DNA of 64,000 bases from Polytrichum commune (Eukaryota; Streptophyta; Polytrichopsida; Polytrichales; Polytrichaceae). Made by a program: the position numbers and the translations under genes. This document shows, piece after piece, positions 12,322 through 24,262 of the stretch; within the stretch, counting starts at the first letter, position 1, and each line of letters starts with the position of its first letter. Below the pieces are notes generated by a model that saw only the letters and a program-made list of their open reading frames with translations, had not been told where the DNA came from and ran no database searches. The stretch lies in NCBI GenBank assembly GCA_950295325.1, contig OX485806.1, positions 21,266,001-21,330,000 of the forward strand, in the 5' to 3' direction.

Positions 12322-12785
12322 TCACGAAATTTGCGTACCATTGCCGTTAGTATCAATTGCCCCAAACGAACAAGACACATTACTCACACTCACTGTATTA
12401 GGAGAATTTAAATAAGAAGAGGGATTAGCATACAAAAAACGGTACTTACTGTCCTTCTTCCAAAGTGGGATAGCGTCACCAATTATGTCATCTACCTCCT
12501 CATCTTGCCCTTCCAAGGCAATTCGCAGCATTGCATCGAGATTCTTACTACCCAACCTATTTCTAACTTTGGTCTTGATCAAATTCTACGCACTGAAAGC
12601 ACGCTCACATGTCGTTGTAGAAACACATTGCACATGAGCTAACTCTGCAAGCACTACCAGCACTCCCTCAAACAATATTTTTGTCTCACTGTAAGTACAT
12701 TACCTCACAGTTTCACAAAGCAACAACAATGAAAACCTCTTGAAGCTATTGTCACTCAACAATCCAACAATTCTAGAACTCAAAA
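12322..12785 (-). pseudogene. hAT-type transposase C-terminal fragment
   Basis: The minus strand encodes, with interruptions, the dimerisation region typical of hAT transposases and ZNF862-like relatives: VLAELAHVQCVSTTTCERAF, then IKTKVRNRLGSKNLDAMLRI and ALEGQDEEVDDI. CERxFS followed by a K-T-R-N-R-L block is the family hallmark. In-frame stops occur between SFKRF and the CERAF block and at the CERAFSA/NLIKTK junction, so the fragment is dead. The DDE catalytic core and zinc finger are absent. No terminal repeats were located. Region 11650-12320 next to it holds nothing else I can name. Confidence 0.75.
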
Positions 12786-13168
12786 ACTCATAATGCAAAC
12801 GACAATGCAAGTTCCACCGCTACGGAATGGAAGTTGTGGCGGGAAGCAAGGAACCCTAAACCACAAGCCAACAAGGCATAGTCTCCAACTATGCATAGTA
12901 TTGAAAAAATTACCTAAATATATATATATTTGGTCGGTTGCCCGCCATGAAAATAATTTTTCGATCGGTAATTTGCCGTGGTTACTCTAGGGCAGCTTGC
13001 CTTAATGCCGGCATTTTTTTTTTCTAATCGGCCCATTTCCGTAAACCTTGATTTTCTTCCGAAACCCCTTCCTAAACTTTCCAATTGCATTCGGAAATTC
13101 TCAAAATCAACCGGCTAGCTTGTAACTAACTGCCGGCACTACCCGTTCATTGATGCTTATCCCGAGTC

Positions 13169-13642
13169 CTAAGGGCCACTTCACACACGAGACTGAGAGC
13201 CCGTGACCCTTACACTCCAAGCACTCTCATTGGTGGAAAGAACGGGGCCAACCCAACCCTTGAGGGACCGACGGAGTATGTGAATGCAAGATGGATGTAA
13301 AGTCTACATGGATTCCTACATGGCATCAAACGGATCATGTTTCATGGTCACTTGGATTATTTTCAAAAACCATCTCTTGGAGGTAGGCCTAACACAAAAT
13401 TGGGAGACCATGGTGCTCCGAATGCTCACAACCGTTGATTTATTCCATTTTATCATGTGTGAAGATCCACATGAATTGACATAGCATTTGGTTGAGGGCC
13501 CAGTCACATATGACTTCGCACTACACTTGAGGGTCTGTGACCACACTAGATGATTTTGGAGGTGTCTTGGGACTGCCTTTGGACACTTTCTTTTGGGCTC
13601 TCACAATTTCATGGTCACGGCTCTCGGCTATGAAGTGGCCCT
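13169..13642. mobile_element. Tourist/PIF-Harbinger-like MITE
   Basis: The left end GGGCCACTTCACACACGAG matches the right end read on the minus strand (GGGCCACTTCATAGCCGAG). Both ends are flanked by TAA, the 3-bp target duplication typical of PIF/Harbinger. The interior (474 bp total) is non-coding. It lies next to a Harbinger transposase remnant, and a related end (GGGCCGGTTCACACAAGG on the minus strand, flanked by TTA) is found near 16483, so the two may be parts of one degraded element family. Confidence 0.65.
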
Positions 13643-15239
13643 AAGTCTCAACTCACTTGAGGTCAATCCGAGCAATCTCAGTCATTGAGAGCATGAAAGT
13701 TGGGACTTACCCAAGTCCTAAGTCCCAAGTATGACATGGATGCCTACATGGCAACACTTTTTGGAGGTGAGATTTGGGACTTGTGTTGAGAGTTGGGTTG
13801 AGCAAAAAGCTAGACCCAACTTTCAACATAATTCCCGAGAAAATTTGCATAAAATAATCAAAATTTGACAAGATATGGACCATTAGTTGAAAAGAGTCGT
13901 TTTTAGCCCTAAATGATGGGCAAGGTAGATTGTTTCCTTCTACTTTTTCCTCCTCTCTTACTCTCTTACTCTCTTTGTCTTTCACTATTGCGTGATTGTA
14001 TCTTCTAATTTGTGGTGTAGGGTATTTATTAAGGTTGTTGTGACTAAAACGGAGGGGTTTTCTAAAAACCAATTTTCCAAAAGTAGGTGAAGAAGAGAAC
14101 ACACAAATTTTAAGCGTATCCAAGAAGAAAACATTTGGCACAAGAGAAAAAGTTGCATCAAAAACCCTAAAGCGACAACTCACCCCCCCCCCCCCAAAAA
14201 AAAAGACTTCAAAGAAACTTGCAAAAATGATAATTGAAGGAGAAGGTGAGATATGGATGAAATGTTGGGATCAAACTTTGAGTAAAAGGATATTGATGTG
14301 AAGACATTAATTGCTTTATATGGAGACATAAAACTGGATTTTCTATTTAATGGCCAAAAAAAATGTATTTTCTTGCAAAATGTCACATTCAAATTAGGTC
14401 CAACTAGGCCTTTTGGCATGGACCCCCCTTCCTCCCCTCCCTCCACCCCCCACCCCCCATTCAAAGGGCAAGGCCTTTTTAGGAGGTTGGAATTGGAACC
14501 CTAGTCTCCACCACCGCAATATAAATTTCCACAATTGAACCAAACTTTATTTTCTTGATTTAATGTAGATTCTCATCATTTTTACCATTTTGTGCTCACA
14601 TTTTCATTCATTTCATTATAAGAATTGATACATGGATGCATCTTCATGCAAGAGTGGTTGCATTAGTTTTGGATTTTCAAAATCTATTGTAGTTTTCTAC
14701 ACTTCTCAAGCAATACAAAAAGGACAGATCGGCCAATGGGGGTCTCGGGTAATGATAGACATGAATATGAAATTTATGAATTTATGGACCAATAATGACA
14801 CCAAATAGGTCGAGTCATGAAGCATGTGACTATATCAACAAATGATATAGATTTACCATCAAGTCAAAATAAACATGATTGTTCTCAATAAAAGACCAAC
14901 ATATAACAATCAAATTTTCTTTCACTTTAAAATTTTTGATTTTTTTAATGAAAAGATGGTAGAGAATAACATTGTCATGATGAAAAAGATCATGAAACAA
15001 ATGCATTACTTGAAAAAAAGTTATCAAATTGATAGACTCATAAATAAGTTGTAGTATCTTTGACTACTTAAAATTTGAGAATCCTATTAACTATGTTATT
15101 AATTCTCTAATTGATTTGACTAATTTACAGTGTTCATATCTCCTTAATTTTTCTATCAAAATTCATCTTCATAAATAATACACACAATATGAAGAAAGAT
15201 GCATATAGTAATGATTTCAAGAACATTTTGTAAAGGCGT

Positions 15240-15890
15240 ATCAATTTTTTTTTAGCGATATTCTTTACATCCCCTTCAATATGCCACATATCCGTTCAAT
15301 TGTCGTACATGTGCTTGATTGAATGAAGTTCCAATATGTTTTCCCACATAACAATTCTAACATTTGATAGGTAAGTAAAATCAGGGCTTCATAGCATAAG
15401 TTGCATCTTTGATGAACTTACAAGGTAAAAATGTTTCTCTCATGGCCTTCTTCCCAATTTGTTTGTTTTTAGAATAGAATCTAACCATGTATACAACCAA
15501 TCCACCCAAAATCTTAATCCCATAATTTTTATTGTACATTTACAACCTCTTGAAGCAATGCCAAAAAAAAACTCTCTTTCTACGAGAATATAAAGTCAAA
15601 TCCCAAGAAGGTGCAATGATGAAATTTTGACTCCCATTAGTTGTTCCTAACACGTATTGAATGTTAGGGAGCTCCTCAAAATCAAAGGCAATTTTCTTAT
15701 AAGAGCTAATATTGGTTTTTCAAATTTCAAAGGCCTTACATGTCTTTTAATAGCTTTGCGACAATTTCTTACAATTATTCAAGCAATGCTATGTGCCCAC
15801 CCATGTAAATCGATATACAATATTAAAGTATTACCATGTCCTAATTGTGCTAATGTCAAAGCAACTCTAAGTTTGTATGGAAATACATTT
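15240..15890 (-). pseudogene. PIF/Harbinger DDE transposase remnant
   Basis: Minus-strand translations with several stops and frameshifts resemble plant Harbinger transposases in the correct order: an N-terminal RVALTLAQLGHGNTL segment near 15870, CRKAIKRHVRPL, KFEKP, LPCKFIKDATYAMKP (about 15400), then WNFIQSSTCTTIERICGILK near 15260-15310. The last block corresponds to the C-terminal ERxFGxLK signature. Catalytic DDE residues cannot be assigned securely. The flanks (13640-15240 and 15890-16490) carry only short open frames and repeated ACTTGGGACTTG-like words, compatible with internal DNA of the same element. Confidence 0.65.
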
Positions 15891-16489
15891 CCTCATATTT
15901 ATATTAATTTTTCTCAAACCATGCCCTAAAATTGTGCGCAAATATCTAACGTGGGAAGATTCACTTGTATACACTTTTTGAACATATTCTTCATAAATAA
16001 ACTCAAAAGATTTTTCTCTACATATCCACCTACCCTCTTATATTTCTATAAAGACCTTGCAGTCTTCATTCGACCTTCTTCAAAAATGAAAATGGCCATC
16101 AACAACATTTCAACATTTTTGTTCATATATAATAATTTGTTGACATTTTATGTAGACGGTCATCACATGTTTTATAACCACGAAGAGAGCAAGGACAACA
16201 AGAATGTGTTGTGTTCTCTCATCCGTGGCTATAAATTTTGAAAAGAGGGTTTACACATACTTCCATGATGATAGAAGTACTCAAGATATCCCTCAAGACT
16301 TTACATTTGGGATTGGACTTGGGACTTGTACATGAGACTTTGCACTTCACATGGACAAGTCCCAAGTCCCATGTAAATCATACTTTAATGGCCTCTCGAG
16401 GCTCAAGAGTTAGGACTTTGCCTCCAAATTGGAACTTATTCACATAGGTGGGACTTCGAATTTGGGGCCTTGTGTGAACCGGCCCTTAT

Positions 16490-19470
16490 AGAGTATATTT
16501 TAGAATTTGCAATAACCCCTCATCCTTTAAAGGCTAAAACATTCTACTTAAAATGGGATTGTTTACTTCAAATGAATAGACATGTAAAGCTTGTCCAAAA
16601 ATAGACAATGTTTAGTGCACAAAATTACCATGCATAGCTACATAAATTCTTTAATACCTCCAAGAGCCTTGTCATGTAAATTCATCAACGGTTAGTCTAT
16701 ATGCCTCACAAAGTGTTCATATCACAAAAAGATATATTGAGAGTGTTGGAAGACCATCTCAAGGGTCCACCCATTGTGGAGACCAAAAGCATGTGAATGG
16801 GTACCTCACCCCACCCCACTCCATATGTACATTTATTTTTGTTATGAAAAAATATATATACATGTGAAACCTTGTGCAAATTTTATGTGTTAAGACAACA
16901 CATTCATTATGTATTATCATTTGTATCCTACAATTCTTCAAAGCAAAATAATGAGACATTTCAATCCAAACTTTCCTTCAAATTTTGAAGGCCACTAATA
17001 TGAGTTTTTGTTGTTAAATAATTGAATTGCAAGTACTGAAATAATATCCGAAACATTGGACCTTAAAAATGATTATAGTCAATGTACATACGGGGGTAAA
17101 ACCATTATTTCACAGTCATGTGCTTTTGGTTTTCTACATTGAGTGGATCCCCCAAGAACAACATACAACATTGCATAACATTACTCAACTTAGCCATGGC
17201 CCACATAACACCATGGCTAAGCTGAGTAATGGCTATGTGGTAACTTCCCATCACTCTATGATGTTTACAATTCTAGGCAATCGTATCATGTTTATCATCC
17301 AACATAGTGGAGGACAAGCCATCGTTGGATGATGGGGTGTGGCTAATCCCCGGGCCTTATTACACTCATTTAGTGGCATGATTAAGGGTTATACATTAAT
17401 CTACATTTCCTCAATTGGCTCATTTGTGGATGAGCAAAGGAACCACACATCCATGTGTCATTGGGCATATCTTTGCATAGTTTCCATTTCCACATCATTT
17501 CCTAAGAGGTCTCAACCAATCACATTACGGCATATGGCACACTCAAATACCCCTTTTCTACATAATGAAAATATATCACATCAAATCTACTTGACAATAG
17601 AGTTATTCGAGAAGTTCATTAAAGAATGACCAAACAAGATGTTTAGTGCCTCTTTAAGGTCTTTTTTAAATAAAAAATAAAAAACAAACTCATCAGAGTT
17701 TGCATGTAAGAGCCCATTTTTGAAACATGGGTGGAATTATTTGGGTGCTTTTCTTCAATCCAAATAGCTTTTATAAGATTTGGTCCAAAGGCCCACCATC
17801 TTGAATGCCGACTCCGCTTATAGTCCACTGATTCTAAAATGGCAATTTTTTTTCATATTACCCAACCCCGTTTTAGCATGTTAATTTAAAAGTTAATATA
17901 CTTGGGTCACTTTATGCATAAGCATGGCATAAAGCTCTCAAACTCACCTTTTAGCCAACCCACAATGAGTTTTGTATGGAAGAAGTGACACCATGGCTAC
18001 AACGACATGTTATGCAAACCCTAAGACTACAAAGTTGTTGTCCTCATACACCTACACTAAGGACTCAACATTATATATCTACAATTAGCACATGAGGAAG
18101 TATTGGAAGAAAAATAACCAACAGTACAATCATAAGTAACAATTGCAAGCAAATACACTAGACAAAAAACCAACTATCTTCCACAACACTTGTTACTAAC
18201 GCAACAACACAACATACACACCAAGGCCGATCAAGGCTTACATGCTACGGCCAGGTTAGGGGATTGGGTGGCTAGAGGAGGCTCAAGTGGGGTAGGGGGT
18301 AGGCTAGGGACTAAGGAGGCTAGGATGGGGGCAAGGTTTCTAGAAGAATTCTTAGTTTAAAATTTGTAAATTCCATGGTTGTATGTTATAGTTATATATT
18401 GGGGGCATTCACGATTAGGGTACCACGAATGAGTGTCTAACATTTAAAGGACTAAAATAGATAACTTTATATAGTTGATGTGCTTAGATTTGTATTGTGG
18501 AGCATATTTTGAACCATACCTACATTTAATATTCCATAATGAGTACACCGACAAAGTTAATTTACAAGGAATAAAGTTATCTAAGATATCATTTTGATTC
18601 CTTAACGGACATTTATGGTTTTTGTTATAACTGTTGACCTTAGGATTAAGGAATGAAAAGGACAACAAAAATTAATTGAAATGATCCCAATTTTCTTCAT
18701 CACACTTGTCGTTCAATTGTGTACCAATAGAACCAAAAATGTATTGCATACCAATTGTATAACTTTACATATGACACCAAACATGGCCAACATTACACAA
18801 TAACATGGCTACATGAAATAGGAACGTTTAGAATTAGAATTGGACATAATAAAATATATATGTATGGACACATGACACTTACACCAAGGTACTAGGATGC
18901 AAAACATGAAATAATTCACCTCCAATGTACACTTCAATAATGAAATTGCCATTGATGTGGCCCAAACAAGTCCTATGACCTATCTATTCATTTAATAAAG
19001 GGTTTATCTATTATTATTAAATATTAAATATTAACTAATATATTTCTTGATAAATCCTATAAACTATCTACTTATTTATTTCAATTTTAATAATAATCAT
19101 AATAAATCATAATAAACGTCGAGATCCAATGCGACATAGTCCTTAATTCCTTTGTCCCAAAAGTAGTACCCCAATTATGAATGGCCCCTATTATAATATT
19201 TTATAGTGTAATTATAAGTAGGTTTGCTTTAATTTACCTTAGTCTGGATTAATATAGTTTAAAATTTTGAAGTATTGATGATAAATTTTACTTTTATATT
19301 GTCACTTCATCATACCCAATATGTGGGAGTGGTTCTCCACTTTTCTTTTCTTAATTTAGAAAATAATAATTTATCAAGCATTTTGTGACCTCCCTATCAT
19401 TTATGCATACCAGGTGCCTACCCACCATCTATACCACATGCACGTGCCAAGCAAACATATTGATGTGAGG
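16490..19470. other. A+T-rich intergenic region with one strong hairpin
   Basis: No gene is supported. An inverted repeat of 21 bp with one mismatch spans 17179-17199 and 17211-17231, separated by 11 bp and centred on CCATGG words. A G-rich stretch with repeated GGCTAGG words lies at about 18240-18330. Short open frames have no recognisable domain. Confidence 0.5.
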
Positions 19471-19562
19471 ATTTGGGCGAACCAACCCATACACTCATTC
19501 TTTGTTGGATGCCTAAACCCTTGCCTCCAAGGAACTAGTGTATGGGTTGGTTCGCCCCAGCC
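19471..19562. mobile_element. 92-bp microtransposon with 11-bp flanking duplication
   Basis: A perfect 21-bp inverted repeat (19475-19495 and 19537-19557, starting GGGCGAACCAACCC) brackets a 41-bp loop. The direct repeat TTGATGTGAGG flanks it exactly at 19460-19470 and 19563-19573. An 11-bp duplication is compatible with Mutator-like transposition (usually 9-11 bp). The element is far too small to code. It lies 112 bp left of the large retrotransposon. Confidence 0.7.
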
Positions 19563-19857
19563 TTGATGTGAGGTGGTATGAAGGCAAATAAAGGCCACAC
19601 TACACATTACACACTTGGTAAAACCAACTGTATCGGGTACACATCATATTGGTTTTCACGCCTTATTAATTTGTATTTCATATGCGGGATGGAGCGGATG
19701 GTTGTTCTTTCAAGGGCCGAGAGGCTGCCGGAGGTAAGGAACAGGAACTAGAGTCGTAGCGGCAACTTTCTGTTGCTCCTCGAAACTTCTCTCCTGGCCA
19801 CCCACCTCTCAGGTACCGAAAGGGTGCCGGAAGTGGCTCACCCAACCTTGCCACAAA

Positions 19858-19864
19858 GTATAAA
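19858..19864 (+). promoter_or_regulatory. TATA-like box in the retrotransposon leader
   Basis: TATAAAG is followed about 30-40 bp later by pyrimidine-rich sequence, as in plant core promoters. It lies about 170 bp inside the element, so transcription from it would lose the true 5' end; non-LTR elements normally start at their first base. The match may be chance. Confidence 0.25.
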
Positions 19865-19929
19865 GCTCCGCCCACTCCTGCAACCACTTCATCTTTTCTC
19901 CCCCGCAGCCTCTGGCAACACCACCAAGA

Positions 19930-20235
19930 AAACGCTGCTGCTGCTACAACCAGATCTCACCACCCTACTCCGAAGTGTCTGTCAAACATCACCAACGAAG
20001 GAACGCTGTTGCTGCTACTACAACCAGATCTCACCACCTCTACTCCGAGAAGTCGGTCAACACCATCAACGAAGGAAACGTTGTTGCTGCTGCAACCAGA
20101 TCTCATCACCTCTACTCCGAAGAGTCGGTCAACACCATCAAAGAAGGAAACGTTGCTACTGCTGCTGCAACCAAATCTCACCACCTCTACCCCGAAGAGC
20201 CGGACAACACCACCAACGAAGAAAAGTGTTTTTGC
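19930..20235. repeat. 5' leader tandem repeats, about 73-bp unit, four copies
   Basis: The word CAACCAGATCTCACCACC (with variants) recurs at about 19947, 20021, 20093 and 20168. Each is preceded by a CTGCTG-rich stretch and followed by TACTCCGAAGAGTCGGTCAA-like and CACCAACGAAGGAA-like words. The unit length is not a constant multiple of three, so the repeats are more likely leader or promoter monomers than protein repeats. Tandem monomers in the 5' UTR are known in several LINE families. Confidence 0.8.
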
Positions 20236-20939
20236 TGCTGAACTATGTAGACACTGCTGCTCCAAAGACCCTGCTGCTGTGATCACCCCAGATTCTCGAA
20301 GTATAGTTATATAGATTCTTGTAGACCTAGATCCCCCTTTCACAGATCCGACAGCGAAGACACTGTTGCGAAACCAACTCAGTCTACGGAGAGATGCGAC
20401 TGCCCCCACCGTTGTAATAAGTCACTGCCGCCGACGAAGTACGCTGCCATCAACGAAGACTGTCGCCGAACAACTCCGTAGACTCTGCTGCCGACGCCGC
20501 AGACCCTTGAAGTACACAGACTTGAGGAGAAACAGACACATACTCTGATTCCCTGTTAAACGCTGCTGCCGATATTAGATGCCCCCTTAGATTACGTTGC
20601 TAGAGATTAGCTGCTCCGACATCTAGACAACGCCTAGAGTAACACGCTGTTGCCGACAGTTGACGAAAATAAATTAGAATATAGCGCTGTTAGAACGCAT
20701 GAGAGCAGATGCCACACTGCGGAAAGGAAACGAGGGGACCGTTGCTAGACATCGCTACTCCGACGCTGCCAAACTGTAGTCACTGCGAAGAAGGATCGTG
20801 ATTAGCAAAGAACAATAGCGACTGTCCCCCCTGTCCAAAGAGGCAGTGACCAAGACCACCAAATTTCACTACATCAACCCCCAATACCCCTGCCCCGCTC
20901 ATAAAGCTACCTAGAGGAAGACCGCGGTGAGTTGCAGAC

Positions 20940-21125
20940 CGGTATAGAAGATCGGGGAAGAGTGTTGCCCAGGAGACCGTGAAGAGTGCTGCCCAGGAGA
21001 CCGAGAAGAGTACTACCGTGAAGAGTGTTGCCCAGCAAACCGTGGAGTGTGCTACCCAGTAAAACCAAGGACAGTTGTTGCCCAGACAACCGAAGAGAGT
21101 GTTGCCATGAAAACCGAGGAAACCT
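20940..21125. repeat. Second leader repeat block, short GTTGCCCAG-ACCG units
   Basis: Imperfect units of roughly 20-35 bp carry AGTGTTGCCCAGGAGACCG and shorter variants, repeated about six times with irregular spacing. The block lies between the 73-bp array and ORF1, inside the retrotransposon leader. The intervening 20236-20940 is GC-richer than the flanks, contains repeated CGCTGCTGCCGA words and shows no convincing ORF. Confidence 0.65.
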
Positions 21126-21495
21126 GCTGCCAGAAGAATCAAGGAGAATTCTGTGAAGGAGAGCTGCCGATACCTGCCGAGTCTGCTACCACCGCTGCCT
21201 ACCCAGGAGCTACTGGATCAACTTTTGGAGCTACTGGAGGCGCAACAGAAGTCGAGTTGCTGGACGATCACTGTGCGACAAAACCCCATCCCAGGGAAGA
21301 AAAGAAGGTGTTGGGACATCAAGGAGATTGAAGGCGAAGTGTTGTTGCTGGAGCTGTTGCTGACTGTCGTTTTGCTGCCCTTCATCCGCTTGGTAAGTTT
21401 ACACGTTAATTTGTTTTCTCATTATTTGCACATAGGCACACACATAGTCTTAGACACATCATAGCATTGATAGGTTTGTTAGGATAGTAAGCAAA

Positions 21496-23698
21496 ATGAA
21501 GGTTGCATATGCAACCTACCTTGTTATCATTATGTGGCTAGTACTAGTCACACCATACTGGATATACTCTCATAGTGTCAACTCTCACACCACATGGGAA
21601 TGCCTTACAAACTCTTGCTTTAAAAACACATATAAGAACGTCATAAATCCAAAGGTATGGTATAACAACCTTAATGTTCATATCATAAATGAATGTTCCA
21701 TTAGAAATAATGGATCCGTGGTAGTAACGGTAGATGTTTGTGCTTTTAGTTATACTTGCCTCAAATGCTTAGGAGATGTATGGAATGTTAGAGTTGTGAC
21801 AAATCATAATCTACATAAGAGCACTTACAACCAATTTGTAAATACTAATATGAAGATTCATATGAATAGGGAAAGGTGTTATCATAGGATGAATGCAAGT
21901 TATACTCATACTAGTACTCATATGATGTTAGAACATGCAAATCACTTCTTCTTTCACTCTCAATTCCTAGGAGGCCCACAACTTAATTTGTGGAAAGGAA
22001 TTAGAGGAAAGAAAATAAGAAGTATACCTCATTCAAAACTAAAGTACAAAACGTTTGTTTGCTTTGCTTATATCAGAATGGCAACCATCACTCCAACCTC
22101 ATCATCCCGTAAGTTGTTTGAAAATAAAAATATAGATTCTACAAGTGGAAAACGTCCAGTGCTTGCTGTGGTATTGTCAAGTCAAAAGAAGGTTAAAGGA
22201 ATAGCACCCACTGAGAGAACACGCCCCCCCCTATTGGCTTGGTTTTCAAACTATGAACACAATTGCAAAATTTGCCAACATGCCTCTCATTCAAACACCT
22301 TCTTTCACTGAGTTAGTCAAAAAAGGTATGTGTGAGTCTGAAGCACATGAAATGGTGGAGTCATCTCCCTCCTTTCCGTTCGTTGCCCAAGAAGAGTGGC
22401 ATTCTATACGAACGGATGGTAAGGAGGGAATGCACTACAATCTCACCCAGATTCCTTCGGATGTGGAAGTGGGTGACCATGGATTTGCTTTGGACTATCA
22501 CATATCTATCCATTTTGAAATTGAAAGAATAGAATTGGATAGAGATGTGATACTCAACTTAACAAAGGATAGCCTAAAAACAATGAGGATAGAGGTCGGG
22601 GAAGTCCTAGGAGAGCCCATAGCTGTCATTTGTTTTCATGGGACCAAAAGATGGAGTGGAATTATTAAACTCCACCTTAAAAACCCTGAAATGGATGGAT
22701 ATGGCCTTCTCTGTGGATTGAGACCTTTCATCCTCAAGCTTGGCCAATTTACACATGCTATAGGCAAAGTGTGTAAATCCTTTGATACCATTGCAATTGC
22801 ATTCATGCTCTCCGTCAAAGTCACAACCCCGTCAATCAAGGGTAAAGAATGGTATGATTTGTTTGTAGAAATAGTTGGGGATGGATTTCGACGAGGCCTT
22901 GACTTTGAAATAACGAATGTGCAAAAATCGGCGGATGCAGAGTTTGCTTAGATTAAAGCATCTTCTCCAGAGGAAGCCAAAAGAATTAAAGCACTCAAAC
23001 TTTCGTTTTTCAATGAAATAGTAGATGTAAACTTTGCAAGTAATGAAAAACTCTCAGAAGATGATAAAGCCCGAAAGAATGCACTCATTCTAATTGTCTG
23101 TAACCTCAATAAGGTAAAAACAACCATGCAAATCGAAGAAGGAATCCGAAAATGCATGGGAGAACTAAATGTTCTTGGTTTTTACTTTAGACTTGAGAAC
23201 GGGAAGCATACGGGCTCATGCAATGTCCAATGCCTCAACTCGTTTGTCTACAAGAAATTTGTTAAGAAAAATGAAAAAATATTTGGTAAATATGTTGAAT
23301 TTACCCCCCATCCAAAAAGTTTAGACGGAATAAATGCACCTAGTAAAGAAGAGCTAGTTAGACTTGGATTTTCAGACGTGAACACCGCACTTGCAAACAC
23401 CATCCAAGCTCTGGAGAATGGACCGCACCAAAACATCACCAACAAAGATCTCAACAAGATGGTAGAAGCAGCCGTAAAAAAAGGGATGGATGAAATACGA
23501 AAAGAAATGGTGAACCTTAAAGGTGAGATTGTGCAAAAGCCAAATGTTTATGCCGACCATGTGCAAGCGGAGTCAAACAAGGATTCCAAGCTCCAAATAC
23601 AACTCCTTCAAAGGCAAATGAAGATTACCTTGGATGCTATCGAAGCGGCTCATCCGGACATATCGGAAATTGAAAACAATATGGACTTGACAAACTAA
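21496..23698 (+). pseudogene. Retrotransposon ORF1, broken by one frameshift and one stop
   Basis: Frame 1 is open from ATG 21496 to about 22231. There an 8-C run (22224-22231) marks a +1 shift into frame 2, which runs to 23698 with one TAG at 22949-22951. Joined, it would be about 730 codons. The N terminus is hydrophobic (VAYATYLVIIMWLVLVTPYW), like a signal anchor, and is followed by a Cys-containing segment with two N-x-S sites. The middle is a Lys/Glu-rich soluble region. The C-terminal third contains a conserved-looking block (HPKSLDGINAPSKEELVRLG) and ends in a likely coiled coil. I recognise no nucleic-acid-binding motif. An alternative start is ATG 22078, just after an acceptor-like TATATCAG whose matching donor is GGTAAGTTT at 21393. 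Function is unknown; chaperone/RNA-binding is the usual ORF1 role. Confidence 0.7.
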
Positions 23699-23810
23699 TT
23701 TCGACAAACATCCCGGCGGCGTACAATTATAAATTACTTATAGTATATTTATATACTAAAAACAAAAACATAATTAAATTATTAATATATACTAAAAATA
23801 AAACCCTACC

Positions 23811-23832
23811 TATAGTATTCATGAATACTATA
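23811..23832. repeat. Perfect 22-bp palindrome
   Basis: The sequence is TATAGTATTC followed by AT and the exact reverse complement of the first ten bases. It lies between ORF1 and the second coding region of the retrotransposon, next to several TATACTAAAAA words. It could form a cruciform or RNA hairpin; its role is unknown. Confidence 0.8.
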
Positions 23833-23936
23833 ACATCAAAAACTCAGAAAGAAAACCCCCCCAACACCTCACAAAAATAAATATATTTACTCACAATACA
23901 ACAATATCCTATCCAATACAACAAAGTATACAATAC

Positions 23937-24262
23937 GGCCTCGGCCTACCGGCCTCGCCACAAAATAAAACTAACAAGATATATACACTACCACTCCCTC
24001 AACCCCATCATTAACACAATCACAAAGCCTACCCACCAACATACTAAACCTATACACTACCTCCCAAAAACTACACAAAAAATAATAATTGCCTTACCTA
24101 ATCTATTTATAAAAAGTAAATATAAACTACTCACCTTAAATAAACCTCACCTCAACATCAAACACCATCACAAACCCTATTTCAAACACCTACTAAACCC
24201 TCATTCAAAATACCAACCTCACCCAAAAGATACAATGGCCTCGGCCTACCGGCCTCGCCACA
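23937..24262 (+). repeat. Two GGCC-rich direct repeats exactly 300 bp apart
   Basis: GGCCTCGGCCTACCGGCCTC, extended by GCCACA, occurs at 23937 and again at 24237. The block stands out in a very A+C-rich, GC-poor context. The second copy includes the start codon region of the 2A-containing frame (ATG at 24235). The DNA between the copies is not itself duplicated. Confidence 0.8.

Noticed and set aside
13707-14183. Minus-strand ORF of 158 codons
   Set aside because: No recognisable domain, low-complexity flanks and position inside degraded transposon DNA; no support for a gene.
21393-22076. Intron in the retrotransposon leader (donor GGTAAGTTT, acceptor TATATCAG just before ATG 22078)
   Set aside because: The splice consensus is good, but an element that transposes through RNA would lose an intron used routinely, and the supposed intron is open in the same frame as the downstream ORF1. 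Kept only as an alternative.
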